From the NCBI GenBank assembly GCA_026122225.1, contig JANEZZ010000975.1, positions 248,001-312,000 of the forward strand: a stretch of 64,000 nt of DNA, in the 5' to 3' direction. This DNA is from Heloderma charlesbogerti. Taxonomy: Eukaryota; Chordata; Lepidosauria; Squamata; Helodermatidae. Below are positions 54,401 through 63,635 of this stretch, in pieces. Within the stretch, counting starts at the first letter, position 1, and the number at the start of each line of letters is the position of its first letter. The position numbers were made by a program, and so were the translations under genes. Below the pieces are notes generated by a model. That model had not been told where the DNA came from. It saw only the letters and a list, made by a program, of their open reading frames with translations, and searched no databases.

Positions 54401-55373
54401 GGACAAGAAGCAACAGTAAGAACCAGACATGGAACAACCGATTGGTTCAAAATTGGGAAAGAAATACGACAAGGCTGTGTATTGTCGCCCTGATTATTTA
54501 ATTTATATGCAGAGTACATCATGAGAAAGGCTGGGTTGGATGAATCACAGGTCAGAATTAAGATTGCTGGGAGAATTATCAACAACCTCAGATATGCAGA
54601 CGATACCATCCTAATGGCAGAAAGCGAAGAGGATCTAAAGAGCCTCTTGTTGAGGGTGAAAGTGGAGAGTGCAAAAGCTGGTTTGAAACTCAACATTAAA
54701 AAAAACTAAGATCATGGCATGTGGCCCCATCACTTCCTGGCATATAGAAGGGGAAGAAATGGAAGCAGTGACAGATTTTATTTGCTTGGGCTCCGAGTTC
54801 ACCGCAGATGGTAACTGTAGCCATGAAATTAAAAGACGCTTGCTCCTTGGGAGGAAAGCTATGGCAAACCTCGACAGCATAGTATGAAGCAGAGACATCA
54901 CCTTGCCGACAAAGGTCCATATAATCAAAGCTATGGTTTTTCCGGTAGCAATGTATGGCTGTGAGAGCTGGACTATATGGAAGGCTGAGCACCGAAGAAT
55001 TGATGCCTTCAAACTGTGGTGCTGGAGAAGACTCTGACGAGTCCCCTGGACTGCAAGGAGGTCCAATCAGTCAATCCTAAAGGAAATCAACCCTGACTGC
55101 TCATTGGAAGGACAGATACTGTAGCTGAAGCTCAAATATTTTGGCCACCTAATGCAAAGAGAAAACTCCCTGGAAAAGACCCTGATGCTGGGAAAGATTG
55201 AAGGCAAAAGGAGAAGGGGACGGCAGAGGATGAGATGGCTGGATAGCATCACCGATGCAATGAATATGAACCTGAGCACACTTCGGGAGAGAGCGGAGGA
55301 CAGAAGGGCCTGGCGTGCTGTGGTCCATGGGGTCATGAAGAGTCGGACATGACTTAACGACTGAACAACAACA
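51416..55373 (+). mobile_element. Full-length BovB with duplicated RT core (rearranged)
   Basis: It spans from the true BovB 5' end (CCCCTTCATGGATCACTGCC) to the ACAACAACA tail, flanked by an exact 10-bp duplication, ATTTAAATAT (51406-51415 and 55374-55383). At 3,958 bp it is about 740 bp longer than the normal 3,218-bp copy. The extra length is explained by two internal jumps. After 54073 the sequence returns to the linker (54074-54287 parallels 52748-52962). It then skips forward to the RT motif-A region (54288 onward parallels 53557 onward) and continues normally to the end. Confidence 0.92.
51481..55352 (+). pseudogene. BovB endonuclease/reverse transcriptase, broken, two RT cores
   Basis: The leader and endonuclease region are broken by stops (51783 onward). 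The endonuclease C-terminal block is readable as YTWTSPDGQYQNQIDYVLC and GADCGSDHELLLAKF (52340-52540). The first RT core has KAFDCVDHNKLW and then RYADDTTLMAESEED (53508-54074), with a degraded QQGYILLPCLFN motif. The second core repeats KAFDCVDHNKLW, has RQGCVLSP ended by a stop, then RYADDTILMAESEED (54197-54709), then the C-terminal LRERAEDRRAWRAVVHG block. Frame changes are numerous, so no protein is possible. Confidence 0.88.
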
Positions 55374-55383
55374 ATTTAAATAT

Positions 55384-55690
55384 TTCCTCCCTTGCTGCAA
55401 TCCTAAGAAAAATCCCTCCTCTACAGCTAGTATTTGCTTGGGAGAAAATCCTCCATTTCCATGCATATTTTCCCAAATTCCTCCCCGCCCCCATCCCCCA
55501 GCAAATACCAGCTTCAGCGGAGGGTTTTTCCTCAGGATCATAGGAGGAGAAGAAAGGGTTAAATTCCCTCTACACACCTGTTCTTGTCCCATTCATTATC
55601 AGACCCCTCCCTGCTCAGCTGTGGCAATATGCATTTTAAAAAACCAAAAGCAAAAAAAAAAACAAAAGTCCTTCATATTAGATGCAAAGA
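55384..55690. other. Unassigned sequence
   Basis: No gene or recognised repeat was seen. It may be the interior of the element whose ends are the 37-bp inverted repeat. Confidence 0.4.
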
Positions 55691-55698
55691 CATATTTA

Positions 55699-55830
55699 GG
55701 GTGCAATCCTAGGTTTATTTAGACAGAAAAAAGAACTACAACTACCAAATTCCCCAGCCAGCCATACTGCCTGGGGAATTCCAGGAACAGTAGAACTTTT
55801 TTCTGCCTAAACATGCATAGGATTGCACCC
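55699..55830. mobile_element. Palindromic TTAA-type MITE
   Basis: GGGTGCAATCCTAGGTTTAT with TTAGACAGAAAAAAG pairs with CTTTTTTCTGCCTAAACATG and CATAGGATTGCACCC. The right flank is TTAA and the left is TTTA. It is a sister of 17324-17456. Confidence 0.8.
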
Positions 55831-55850
55831 TTAATGTCACATCTAGTTTG
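55814..55850 (-). repeat. Right arm of the 37-bp inverted repeat
   Basis: Text TAATGTCACATCTAGTTTG with preceding ATAGGATTGCACCC is the reverse complement of 51188-51224 with one mismatch. It overlaps the right terminus of the MITE at 55699-55830. Confidence 0.9.
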
Positions 55851-56150
55851 CCTTTTGGTTTTGAGTAAAAAGGAAATACGTATTCATTGGCCATCCGTCA
55901 TCTTCTCTTGTTTCCTTCTGTGAAATGTCTCTACTAATCCTTGAGAACAGCCATGGACAGCCTCCCTGACTCTGCATTAGGCAGACTTCCTTTTAGCTAG
56001 GGCAAACCTAATTAAACTCATTCTATATAGTGCCCATAATTGGGTTGGATGGAGGCAGAGAGAACTGGCTGTACTGAGAAGCTAGCAAATAGTTCAAAAC
56101 ATACCAGAATGCGTGGCCGCTCTGAAACATCCAGTGGCTATCCTAAACAC
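55851..56150. other. Unassigned sequence
   Basis: No gene or recognised repeat was seen. Confidence 0.5.
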
Positions 56151-56154
56151 ATTT

Positions 56155-56792
56155 ACATGGAGGCTGGGAGGACTCTATGAGAATATATGAGAATTTGTTT
56201 CAGTTCATGTTTGGTCAGGATTTTACCCGGTTCGTACCCTTCGGACTGAACATGGATTCGGACACAATCTGCAGTAAAAGTCCAAACATTTCTGAGCTTG
56301 CAATGAGATTTGTGGACCCCCCAAAAAGTATTCGACAGCATGCATACATTTCAAAAATGAATACATTTCAAAAATGTGCACAATTGATGTGTACATTTGG
56401 GAAAACACATGAAGAAATAGAGCCAGTGTGGTGTAGTGGCTAGAGTGTTGGACTGGGAGTCGGGAGATCTGGGTTCTAGTCCCCACTCGGCCATGGAAGC
56501 TCACTGGGTGACTTTGGGCCAGTCACAGACTCTCAGCCCAACCTACCTCACAGGGTGGTTGTTGTGAGGCTAAAACGGAGAGCAGGATTATGTATGCCAC
56601 CTTGAGTTCCTTAAGGAGGAAAAAAAAGTGGGATAGAAATGTAATGGATGGATGGATGGATGGATGAAATACATGCAGAGAAAATAAAAAAGCAGAGTTC
56701 GTAATCTGATACAGATTTGAGTTGGAAAGAACTTTGAGATGGAATTTGGAGAACTTCAGCAAGCTCAAGCTTGCAGATTCACACATCCCTAG
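56155..56792. mobile_element. TAGGGATG-family MITE split by a SINE
   Basis: The right end CACACATCCCTA is clear. Interior text (GTTCGTACCCTTCGGACTGAAC; AAAATGTGCACAATTGATG) is typical of the family. The SINE at 56418-56660 interrupts it. The left terminus could not be placed. Confidence 0.55.
56418..56660 (+). mobile_element. tRNA-derived SINE (type I), full length
   Basis: The head GAGCCAGTGTGGTGTAGTGG leads to CTAGAGTGTTGGACTGGGAG and the box-B-like GGGTTCTAGTCCC. The body GACTTTGGGCCAGTCACAG is followed by CTTGAGTTCCTTAAGGAGG and a tail turning into (GGAT)n at 56646-56664. GAAATA occurs on both sides (56413 and 56666), a possible short TSD. This is the best reference copy of the family here. 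Confidence 0.88.
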
Positions 56793-56844
56793 GTGTTCCT
56801 TCAAACCATGCGGAAACAACTAGTGAAGAGGGCATGGGGCCTCA

Positions 56845-57085
56845 TGCACGAGCCCTGCTACCAACATCCCCATTCCGCTCCTTCACCCAACGAGTGTAAA
56901 GCTCTGAAGAGTGCTTCTAAGCACGTTCGGATGAACGTGCTGAGAAGCCTCCCCACAATCGGTAATCCTGCATCAGGGTCCGTGATTGCAGGAACTCACA
57001 CGCAAAGCCCAGGGCTGCACCAGACGGGGCTGGAGCACAGGGGATGTTGGGGGCAGGGGTTGTGCTTGTGGCCCTTGTCGTCTTC
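56845..57085. mobile_element. GC-rich palindromic MITE
   Basis: The central hairpin uses CTTCTAAGCACGTTCGGAT and GAACGTGCTGAGAAGC. Outer paired blocks are CATGGGGCCTCATGCACGAG and a diverged complement near 57057-57080. The ends are approximate. Confidence 0.5.
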
Positions 57086-57194
57086 ATACTTTATTTCCAC
57101 ACCGTTTCGAGTACTGCATGAATAGGGCTCCTATGAGGTGAAGGACACAGGACAACCAGCAAGGCCTTATCACAGGAAGCCTTGCTGGTTGTGC

Positions 57195-57535
57195 TGCAAC
57201 CTACAGGATGCCATTTGGTGGCCACCTGGAATCGGGCCTTCTCAGTGCTGGCTCCCACCTTATAAAATGCCCACCCCACTGGTATTCAGGAGGCACCAAC
57301 TGTGGTGTGTTTTAGGTGCCTGTTATGTCTCTTTACCCTTCCCTGAATGACTATGCTGGCCTGTTAGTCTATTTATTAAGCATTGTGCTTTTAGCTTTGG
57401 TTTTAAGCATTTTAATTGATGAGTTTTTGTATTTGTGATTACATACTTTAATTTGTTTCTGTAATCCACTTAGAGATATCTTTTGATATGGTAAGCAGTA
57501 TATAAATTGATTGATCGATTGATCGATTGAATAAA
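57195..57535 (+). mobile_element. L2/CR1-group LINE 3' fragment
   Basis: GGTGGCCACCTGGAATCGGG and GGCTCCCACCTTATAAAATG correspond to the ...RAFSVVAPTLWN region. GTTTTAGGTGCCTGTTATG follows, then an AT-rich tail ending in TATAAATTGATTGATCG. No intact frame remains. Confidence 0.55.
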
Positions 57536-57544
57536 TACACTTAA

Positions 57545-57806
57545 AATCTGGAGGCTGTCAACGATCGATCATGAGAAGTTTATTATGAGAACAGGTCAAG
57601 ATCCTCCTGTGCTTAACCAAGAACTCAGTTCTATAGCAACTCAGTTCTAAATCTCGAGGCTGGATTTGGAGGCTGAGTTCTAAATCTAGACCTGGAGGCC
57701 TTCATGGGAACTCATTTCTAAATCTGGAGGCTGTTGATGAATGTGAGGTTTATTGCGAGAACAGGCCAAGACCCTCCTGTGCTTAACCAGGAATTCAGTT
57801 CTATAG
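57545..57806 (+). repeat. Imperfect direct duplication (about 180-bp spacing)
   Basis: 57545-57630 and 57718-57806 both read AAATCTGGAGGCTGT, then GAGAACAGG(T/C)CAAGA(T/C)CC, CTCCTGTGCTTAACCA and AATTCAGTTCTATAG or a close variant. A TTCTAAATCT motif is repeated again between them. It lies directly upstream of the L2-like LINE copy B. Confidence 0.75.
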
Positions 57807-59690
57807 TCCTCTGGAAAGGGCAACTCCTATCCACAGAACATATTAGCATTCTAAGGCTTCCTGTGAGGCCTTGGCAAGGCACTTTGCAGATAAAATTGAT
57901 CAGATTAGGTGTGTTACTCTGCACGCTGTGGATACAGTTAGGGAGCAAGAGGCGGCCTGTGGCAAACCGGTTTTGTGGGATCGGTTCCAGCTTCTTCCTC
58001 CTGATGAAGTGGACAAGGTGCTTTCATCGGTACGGCCGACCACCTGCTTACTTGATCCTTGCCCATCTTGGCTCATTATGAGCTGCAGAGAGAGACTGGG
58101 TGAGGGGATCAAAGCGGTGGTGAACGCCTCCCTTGAGGAGGGAGTGATGCCATCAGCCCTCAAGGAGGCAGTGATAAGACCGCTCTTAAAGAAGCCCTCC
58201 TTGGATCCTCAAGTTTTGAACAAGTTTCGCCCAGTCTCAAATCTGCCATTTTTGGGCAAGGTGATTGAGCGGGTGGTGGCGGTGCAGTTGAAGGCACACT
58301 TGGAAGAAACTGATTATCTAGACCCATTTCAGTCAGGCTTCAGGCCTGGGCATGGGACAGAAACGGCCTTGGTCGCCTTGGTAGATGATATGAGGAGGGC
58401 TCTGGATAGGGGTGAATGCTCCTTCCTTGTTCTCCTCGACCTCTCAGCGGCTTTCGATGCCACTGACCACGGTATCCTCCTGGACCGCCTGGAGGAGTTG
58501 GGCATTGGGGACATTGCGGTGGTTCCGGTCCTTCCTCTCTGGCAGGTACCAGAGGGTAGCACTGGGAGAGGAGGTTTCGGACCCGTGGCCACTTACTTGT
58601 GGGGTGCCACAGGGTTCCATCCTCTCCCCGATGCTATTTAACATCTATGTGAAGCCGCTGGGGGCTATCATCAGGAGGTTTGGGGTGCAGTGTCATCAAT
58701 ATGCGGATGACACGCAGCTCTACCTCTCGTTTAAATCTTCACCAAGGTTGGCCATAGAATCCCTGTCCAAATGTCTAGAGACGGTGAGTGGCTGGATGGG
58801 GAGGAATAGGCTGAAGCTGAACCCTGACAAGACCAAGGTACTTTTGGTGGGAGACAAGAGGAGGCTGGGGGATGTTGACCTGGTGTTGAATGGGGTACGG
58901 CTACCCTTGAAAGACCAGGTCCGCAGCCTGGGGGTCATTCTGGACTCCCAGCTGTCCATGGAGGCTCAGGTGTCAGCTGTGAGCCAGACAGCGCTGTATC
59001 AACTCCATCTGATATGGCGGCTGCGCCCCTTCCTTCCTGACCATCTGCTCCCATCGGTAGTACATGCCCTGGTCTCCTCTCGTTTAGACTACTGTAATGC
59101 GCTCTACGTGGGGTTACCCTTGAAGACGGTTCGGAAACTGCAGCTGGTACAGAACGCGGCGGCTCGCCTGATTAAAGGCAGCCGCCGGCGAGATCACATC
59201 ACTCCAGTGCTGAAGGAGTTGCACTGGTTACCAGTTGTTTTCCAGGCCAAATTCAAGGTGTTGGTTTTGACCTTTAAAACCCTATATGGTTCCGGCCCAG
59301 CCGGAGCTTAAGGAGCGCCTTCAGCAGCACCAGACAGGCCGCTTAACAAGATCAGCCTCGAATGGCCTTCTCTCTGTCCCATCAGCCAGGACAGCTAGAC
59401 TGGTGGGGATGAGGGAGAGGGCCTTTTCTGTGGTGGCCCCCACTCTGTGGAACTCCCTCCCTAGGGAACTTCGTCATGCCCCCTCTTTAATGAGCTTCCA
59501 TCATGCATTAAAAACGTTGTTCTTCAGGCAGGCATTTGGGGTGGGTTAGGGTATTTTAGAAAATGTTTTTATTGTAGAATTTTATTGTTTTAAACTGTTT
59601 TTATTGTATGTTGTACAACGCCCAGAGTGGCTGGGTGACCAGCCAGATGGGCGATTAATAAATTTAATAATAAATAAAAATAAATATCTG
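57807..59690 (+). mobile_element. L2/CR1-group LINE, 5' truncated (copy B)
   Basis: The longer of the two related copies, starting upstream of the RT and ending after CCAGATGGGCGATTAATAAA in an AATAA-rich tail. It is almost identical in layout to copy A from 58409 onward. The 5' boundary is approximate because no TSD was identified. Confidence 0.85.
57871..59549 (+). pseudogene. L2/CR1-group reverse transcriptase, broken (copy B)
   Basis: First segment (57871-58641): ARHFADKIDQIR, LKEAVIRPLLKKPSLDP, FRPVSNLPFLGKVIERVV, LDPFQSGFRPGHGTETALV, then motif A FDATDHG. A 4-base deletion near 58513, relative to copy A, shifts the frame. The second segment (to 59311) carries CGVPQGSILSPMLFNIY, YADDTQLYLSF, KLNPDKTKVLLVG and AARLIKGSRRRDH. 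The frame then breaks at GGAGCTTAAGGAG (about 59306), exactly as in copy A, and the C-terminal block continues in another frame (59286-59549). It cannot encode a functional enzyme. Confidence 0.86.
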
Positions 59691-59885
59691 TCTCTCTCAA
59701 CTTGTCTCTCTCATCCTCTGGCACCTAGCTCAGAAACCTGTGTCGATGATATGACAGTGCAGCAACTATCCTTTGATGGACCTCAAGCATGACTACAGAT
59801 AGAATCAGACTGCTGTAAAAGTGTAGTAAGGCTGGAATGAGACATTCTGCTCCAAAGCACTGTTACATCAAAGGCAGCAAAACAC

Positions 59886-60078
59886 AGGAACATAGGAAGC
59901 TGCCTTATACTGAATCAGACCCCTGGTCCCCCTAGCCCAGTATTGTAACACTGACTGGCAGAAGCTTTCAAGGGATTCAGGCAGGAGATTTTCCAGCCCG
60001 ACCTGGAGATGCCGGGGATTGAAACTGGGACCCTCTGCATGCCAAGCAGGGGCTCCACCACTGAGCTACCACCCCTCC
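59886..60078 (-). mobile_element. tRNA-derived SINE (type II), near full length
   Basis: On the minus strand it starts GGTAGCTCAGTGGTGGAGCC (tRNA-like box A), then has a box-B-like GGTCCCAGTTTCAATCCCC. It continues through CATCTCCAGGTCGGGCTGG to TATAAGGCAGCTTCCTATG and TTCCTGTG. This is the best reference copy of the family in the window. Confidence 0.88.
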
Positions 60079-60079
60079 C

Positions 60080-62036
60080 ATACAGGCACTAATGGTTCCT
60101 CACACATGTAGCGAATGTGCAAAACTACAGAAACAGGACAGTGAATGTGGGCAATCCTTCCAGATGAGACTTTTAATGTACCCTCGCTCTGCCTCATTCA
60201 TGGAATTTTACAGGCAGTCCAGATGACATCGTTATCTGCTTGCAACCCTCCCGTGTTTTCCCATCTATTTCCTACTGTGTGCAATCCATTAAGGAAAAAA
60301 GAAAAGATTGAATAGCTACACAATGCCTCTGATTGCAAGAGCTTGGAGCCCTCTATCTGGAAGCACCCTGAGATGAAGCCTCTGTCTATATAAAAGTGGG
60401 ACTCAAGTGAACTTCTGTCATTAGCTTCCTACAGATTTGTTTGCAGTAAGCACAAAATGTCTGGTCCAACACAACGCTTCACTGAATAGTTAGTGTACAA
60501 AATGATCCAACTGATTACAGGGGGGGAAATAAATTGGGAAGACACCACAGCTATTTTTTCCTTGCAGACAAAAATAATATGCAAGTAAAAATGCAAAAAA
60601 AGAGTGCTAATTAAGACTCTCTTTCACAGAGAGAGAGAGAGAGAGAGAGAGGTGAGAGTGTTCTGAGCCTTTTCAACCAGAGATAACTGCTATGGGATTT
60701 ATCTCAAATAGATGTTAAAGAAATGTTAAAGAAAAAGACAGCATTCATCAGCTTTCTGCTTATCCACTACATCTTTCTGTCATTACTATTTTATAATCCC
60801 CCCATCGCAGCCCCAGGTTCCAGACATGTGTTTGTGAGGTAAATTCATCCCCAGAACACCAGTAGCAAAAAACCCAGGTGGTGGGGCTGTAGTTTCAAAG
60901 GAAAGGCGGCTGTCAAGGAAGACTTAAGCATCCCCTTTCCCCTACCCCTTGTCCACTACAGAGTGTTCTCCTTCCAAGGGTAGTTTGTAAAGGAAAAGGT
61001 GCTATCAGGTTAGCAGTACACACGCTCTGCCTAACAGTAAGGCTGGCTCTGCTTTCAGCTTGAAACAGCAGGCTGGGACACTTTAAAGTAAATCTGCAGA
61101 TGTTATGCTTAGGAAACAAACATGCATAAAATACCTTTCCATTCTCCAAGCCAGGTCCGAACTCAGTACCAACACGGTATCACCTGGAAAAGGCAGTTTC
61201 ATGTAGGGTTGCTGAGAACGGTAAATGCTTTGAGGCATTGGGGCAGAATGCAGCCACTACCCCTCCCACCTGCCCCTCCATCAGTTCCCTCATCTACCTG
61301 ATTCCCCTAGTTTTTTTGGCCAGTAGGTCTCTAATATTATCCCACTGAAGGCAGATATAAGAGCGGTAGAAGGAGGAGGAGACATGTGGAGCAATTGCAC
61401 TTTAAATGTGTCTCGGGACATTTAAGGGTATCAGAAGCATCTATGGGCCTCCAAAGATGTTCCATGGTGCCACAGCATAACACCTGCCAGCATACAGCAC
61501 ATCCGCTGCCATTCAGGGGCAGCCTAATTCAAATCTCTATTCCCACTTTGCTCTCTAGCGGCACAGTCACATCTTCCCACGGCAATTCCTCCATCCAATT
61601 CAAGGGCAGACAACTGAGAAGTCCCAAAGCCTGCCGCGTCTAGCCTTCATTGCCTGGAGGGAGTTTCATTCAGACAGGCAGGTGTGCTGAAGACATGCAC
61701 AAAGGCATGAAGAGGAAAAACGATGAAGCCCTTGAGGTTGAAAATCCAAAGGATCGGGGTGTGGGGCAGGGGACAGAAAAGAATTTGTATTTGTTGAGCC
61801 CGAGGGAGGATGCGGAAAGGGGAATGCAGCTTCCTCCAAACACCAAACTCAGCAACAATTTGCCCTCTTTTTAGCATAATCTTTCTTCAACCATTCCATC
61901 TCGTGGGGGTATAATTCCCACAAGCAGCTTTTACAACAGATAACATGTTTTGAGGGACATCTTCAGTAAAGATTACTTGCACTGAAGATTGCAGCCCTGT
62001 TGTGATGTAGCAAGTGGATCACAACCCACCATCCAA
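60080..62036. other. Longest stretch without a recognised repeat
   Basis: Apart from a GA microsatellite (60628-60651), nearly 2 kb shows no transposon family recognised here and no supported gene. Open frames of 74-85 codons lack motifs. It is the best place in the window to look for conserved host sequence. Confidence 0.45.
60628..60651 (+). repeat. (GA)n microsatellite
   Basis: A short pure GA run of about 12 units. Confidence 0.95.
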
Positions 62037-62038
62037 CA

Positions 62039-62154
62039 GGAGTGGGCAACTTGTGGACCTCCAGATGTTTTGGCCTACAACTATGGCTATGCTGGCTGGG
62101 GCTGATGGGAGTTGTAGGCCAAAGGATCTGGAAGGCCACAAGATACCCACCCCT
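62039..62154. mobile_element. Palindromic hAT-like MITE
   Basis: The left side is AGGAGTGGGCAACTTGTGG with GATGTTTTGGCCTACAACT. The right side is GGGAGTTGTAGGCCAAAGGA with a CACCCCTT end. It belongs to the 281-404 family and has a small internal deletion in the left arm. Confidence 0.75.
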
Positions 62155-62175
62155 TATCTAGTCCAGTGTCCTGTC

Positions 62176-62541
62176 TAGGGTGGCCTATGTCACAGAGGGC
62201 AGCCCTCTATTTGAATTTGTCCTCAGTTTGAAGGGCTGTCCAGTCCAGAGCCATGTGAAAGATCAAGGACCATAAATAGACAGGAGAGAATGGGGGCCTT
62301 GAAGGTGCCCATCACCTGGACAGCAGACTGAGCGGCGGGCACACAGGGTCACCTGCTTGTGGTCTTCCCCATGATGGTGGGCTGTATTGTGTTCCTATTT
62401 AATTTTTAGTCATTATTTCTGAATTTGCATTGCTACATATAAATTAGCAGAGGCACATGTTATGCAAATCGGTGTCCTCTTTCACCTTCTTTTTTAGTGA
62501 TGCAATTCCTTGTTTTTGTCAACACTTCAGTGGCCATCCTA
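62176..62541 (+). mobile_element. TAGGGTGGCC-family hAT-like MITE
   Basis: It starts TAGGGTGGCCTATGTC and ends CAGTGGCCATCCTA. The flanks GTCCTGTC (62168-62175) and GCCCTGTT (62542-62549) agree at 6 of 8. The body matches 31270-31649 and 32556-32884. Confidence 0.88.
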
Positions 62542-62549
62542 GCCCTGTT

Positions 62550-62830
62550 TTCTATAAGTGCCACTGGGAAGCCCACAAGCAGGACATGAAGACAACAGTC
62601 CTCTCCTGTTTTCCCCCAAGCAACTTGTACTCAAGACCCATGGAGGTTCCATGAGCTATGGCAGCCAATAGCCGTTGGCAGACCTGTCAAGGGGGTTTGT
62701 CTAATCCCCCTTTAAATCTGCTTAGGCCACTAGTCACTACCAAGTGTTGTGGCATGTAGGCTCCATACGTCATGAGGTTTGTGATGGATCCCTTCCTTTT
62801 GTGAAGAAACTTTTCACGTATGAAGGGATA
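62550..62830 (-). mobile_element. CR1 LINE 3' region
   Basis: Plus-strand text CCCACAAGCAGGACATGAAG, GTTTGTCTAATCCCCCTTTA and TGATGGATCCCTTCC is the reverse complement of the CR1 end. It continues to the TSD of the next MITE. Confidence 0.7.
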
Positions 62831-62837
62831 TCATGCA

Positions 62838-63365
62838 TAGGGATATCGCGAGAGTTCGTGGGGGGGTGGAGTACAACAGACACCCCCCCTCGCTCGTTCG
62901 CCCTCCCAGACCCTGCTCGCTGAGCTACGGGGCACTCGCAGACCCACTCGTTGAGCTCCCCAAGACTTGGCAAGCACCCGGCAACTGTCCGCCCTTGAAG
63001 CAAGCAGCCATTTTGTGCAACAGGGGTGGCTCAGGCTCTTCTGGGAAGGCAATGTTACCTAATTGGCAGCTGTAAAGGGGCCATTCACACCACATTACAG
63101 GTGTGAATGGAGATTCATGCTGCCTGTAATGTTCTGTAAATGGCCCCTTTATGGCTGCCAATTAGGCAACATTGCCTTCTCAGAAGAGCCCGAGCCACCC
63201 CTGTTGCACAAAATGGTGGATTCCCACAAGGGCGGATGGCCCCACGGCTTCAGGGGCGCTCGCTGGGCTGTCCAGAGGCTCATGCAGCACCGCGAACAGG
63301 GCCGGGCAGCAGCAGCTTGGCGAGCGCCCAACAAAGCCAGGCGTGGAAGTGTCCGTCCATCCCTA
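62838..63365. mobile_element. TAGGGATG-family hAT-like MITE, long palindrome
   Basis: The 528-bp element starts TAGGGATATCGCGAG and ends CCGTCCATCCCTA. The flanks ATCATGCA (62830-62837) and ACCATGCA (63366-63373) differ at one position. The core is a long hairpin: CTTCTGGGAAGGCAATGTTA with AATTGGCAGC on the left, against GCTGCCAATTAGGCAACATT with GCCTTCTCAGAAG on the right. Overlapping frames of 64-140 codons are incidental. Confidence 0.9.
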
Positions 63366-63578
63366 ACCATGCAGTTACCAAAGATCAGGGCTGCAGTGCT
63401 AGTCCCAGCCCAGGTGTTCCATGCTCAAGCTAGCCTGACCTCTCTACATCCACTCAGACATCTGAAGAAAAGCCCATACATGTAAGCAGCACCCAGTGAT
63501 GATTTTTGACAGGAAACTGGCATGGGCCCCCAATCCAGATCAGAAGCACTTTCTGGATCGGGATCCCATGGCTGCTGC

Positions 63579-63634
63579 TCTTCTTCTTCTTCTTCTTCTT
63601 CTTCTTCTTCTTCTTCTTCTTCTTCTTCTTCTTC
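63579..63634 (+). repeat. (CTT)n microsatellite
   Basis: About 18 CTT units are followed by an A-rich run. Poly-leucine and poly-lysine frames across it are artefacts. Confidence 0.95.
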
Positions 63635-63635
63635 A

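Noticed and set aside
58329..58592. 87-codon minus-strand frame
   Set aside because: Antisense to the L2-like reverse transcriptase, and the same shadow occurs opposite copy A.
59886..60078. tRNA gene on the minus strand
   Set aside because: Box-A-like and box-B-like motifs are present, but the sequence extends into a SINE body shared with 7205, 43795 and 48568. No cloverleaf-length unit ends at a discriminator.
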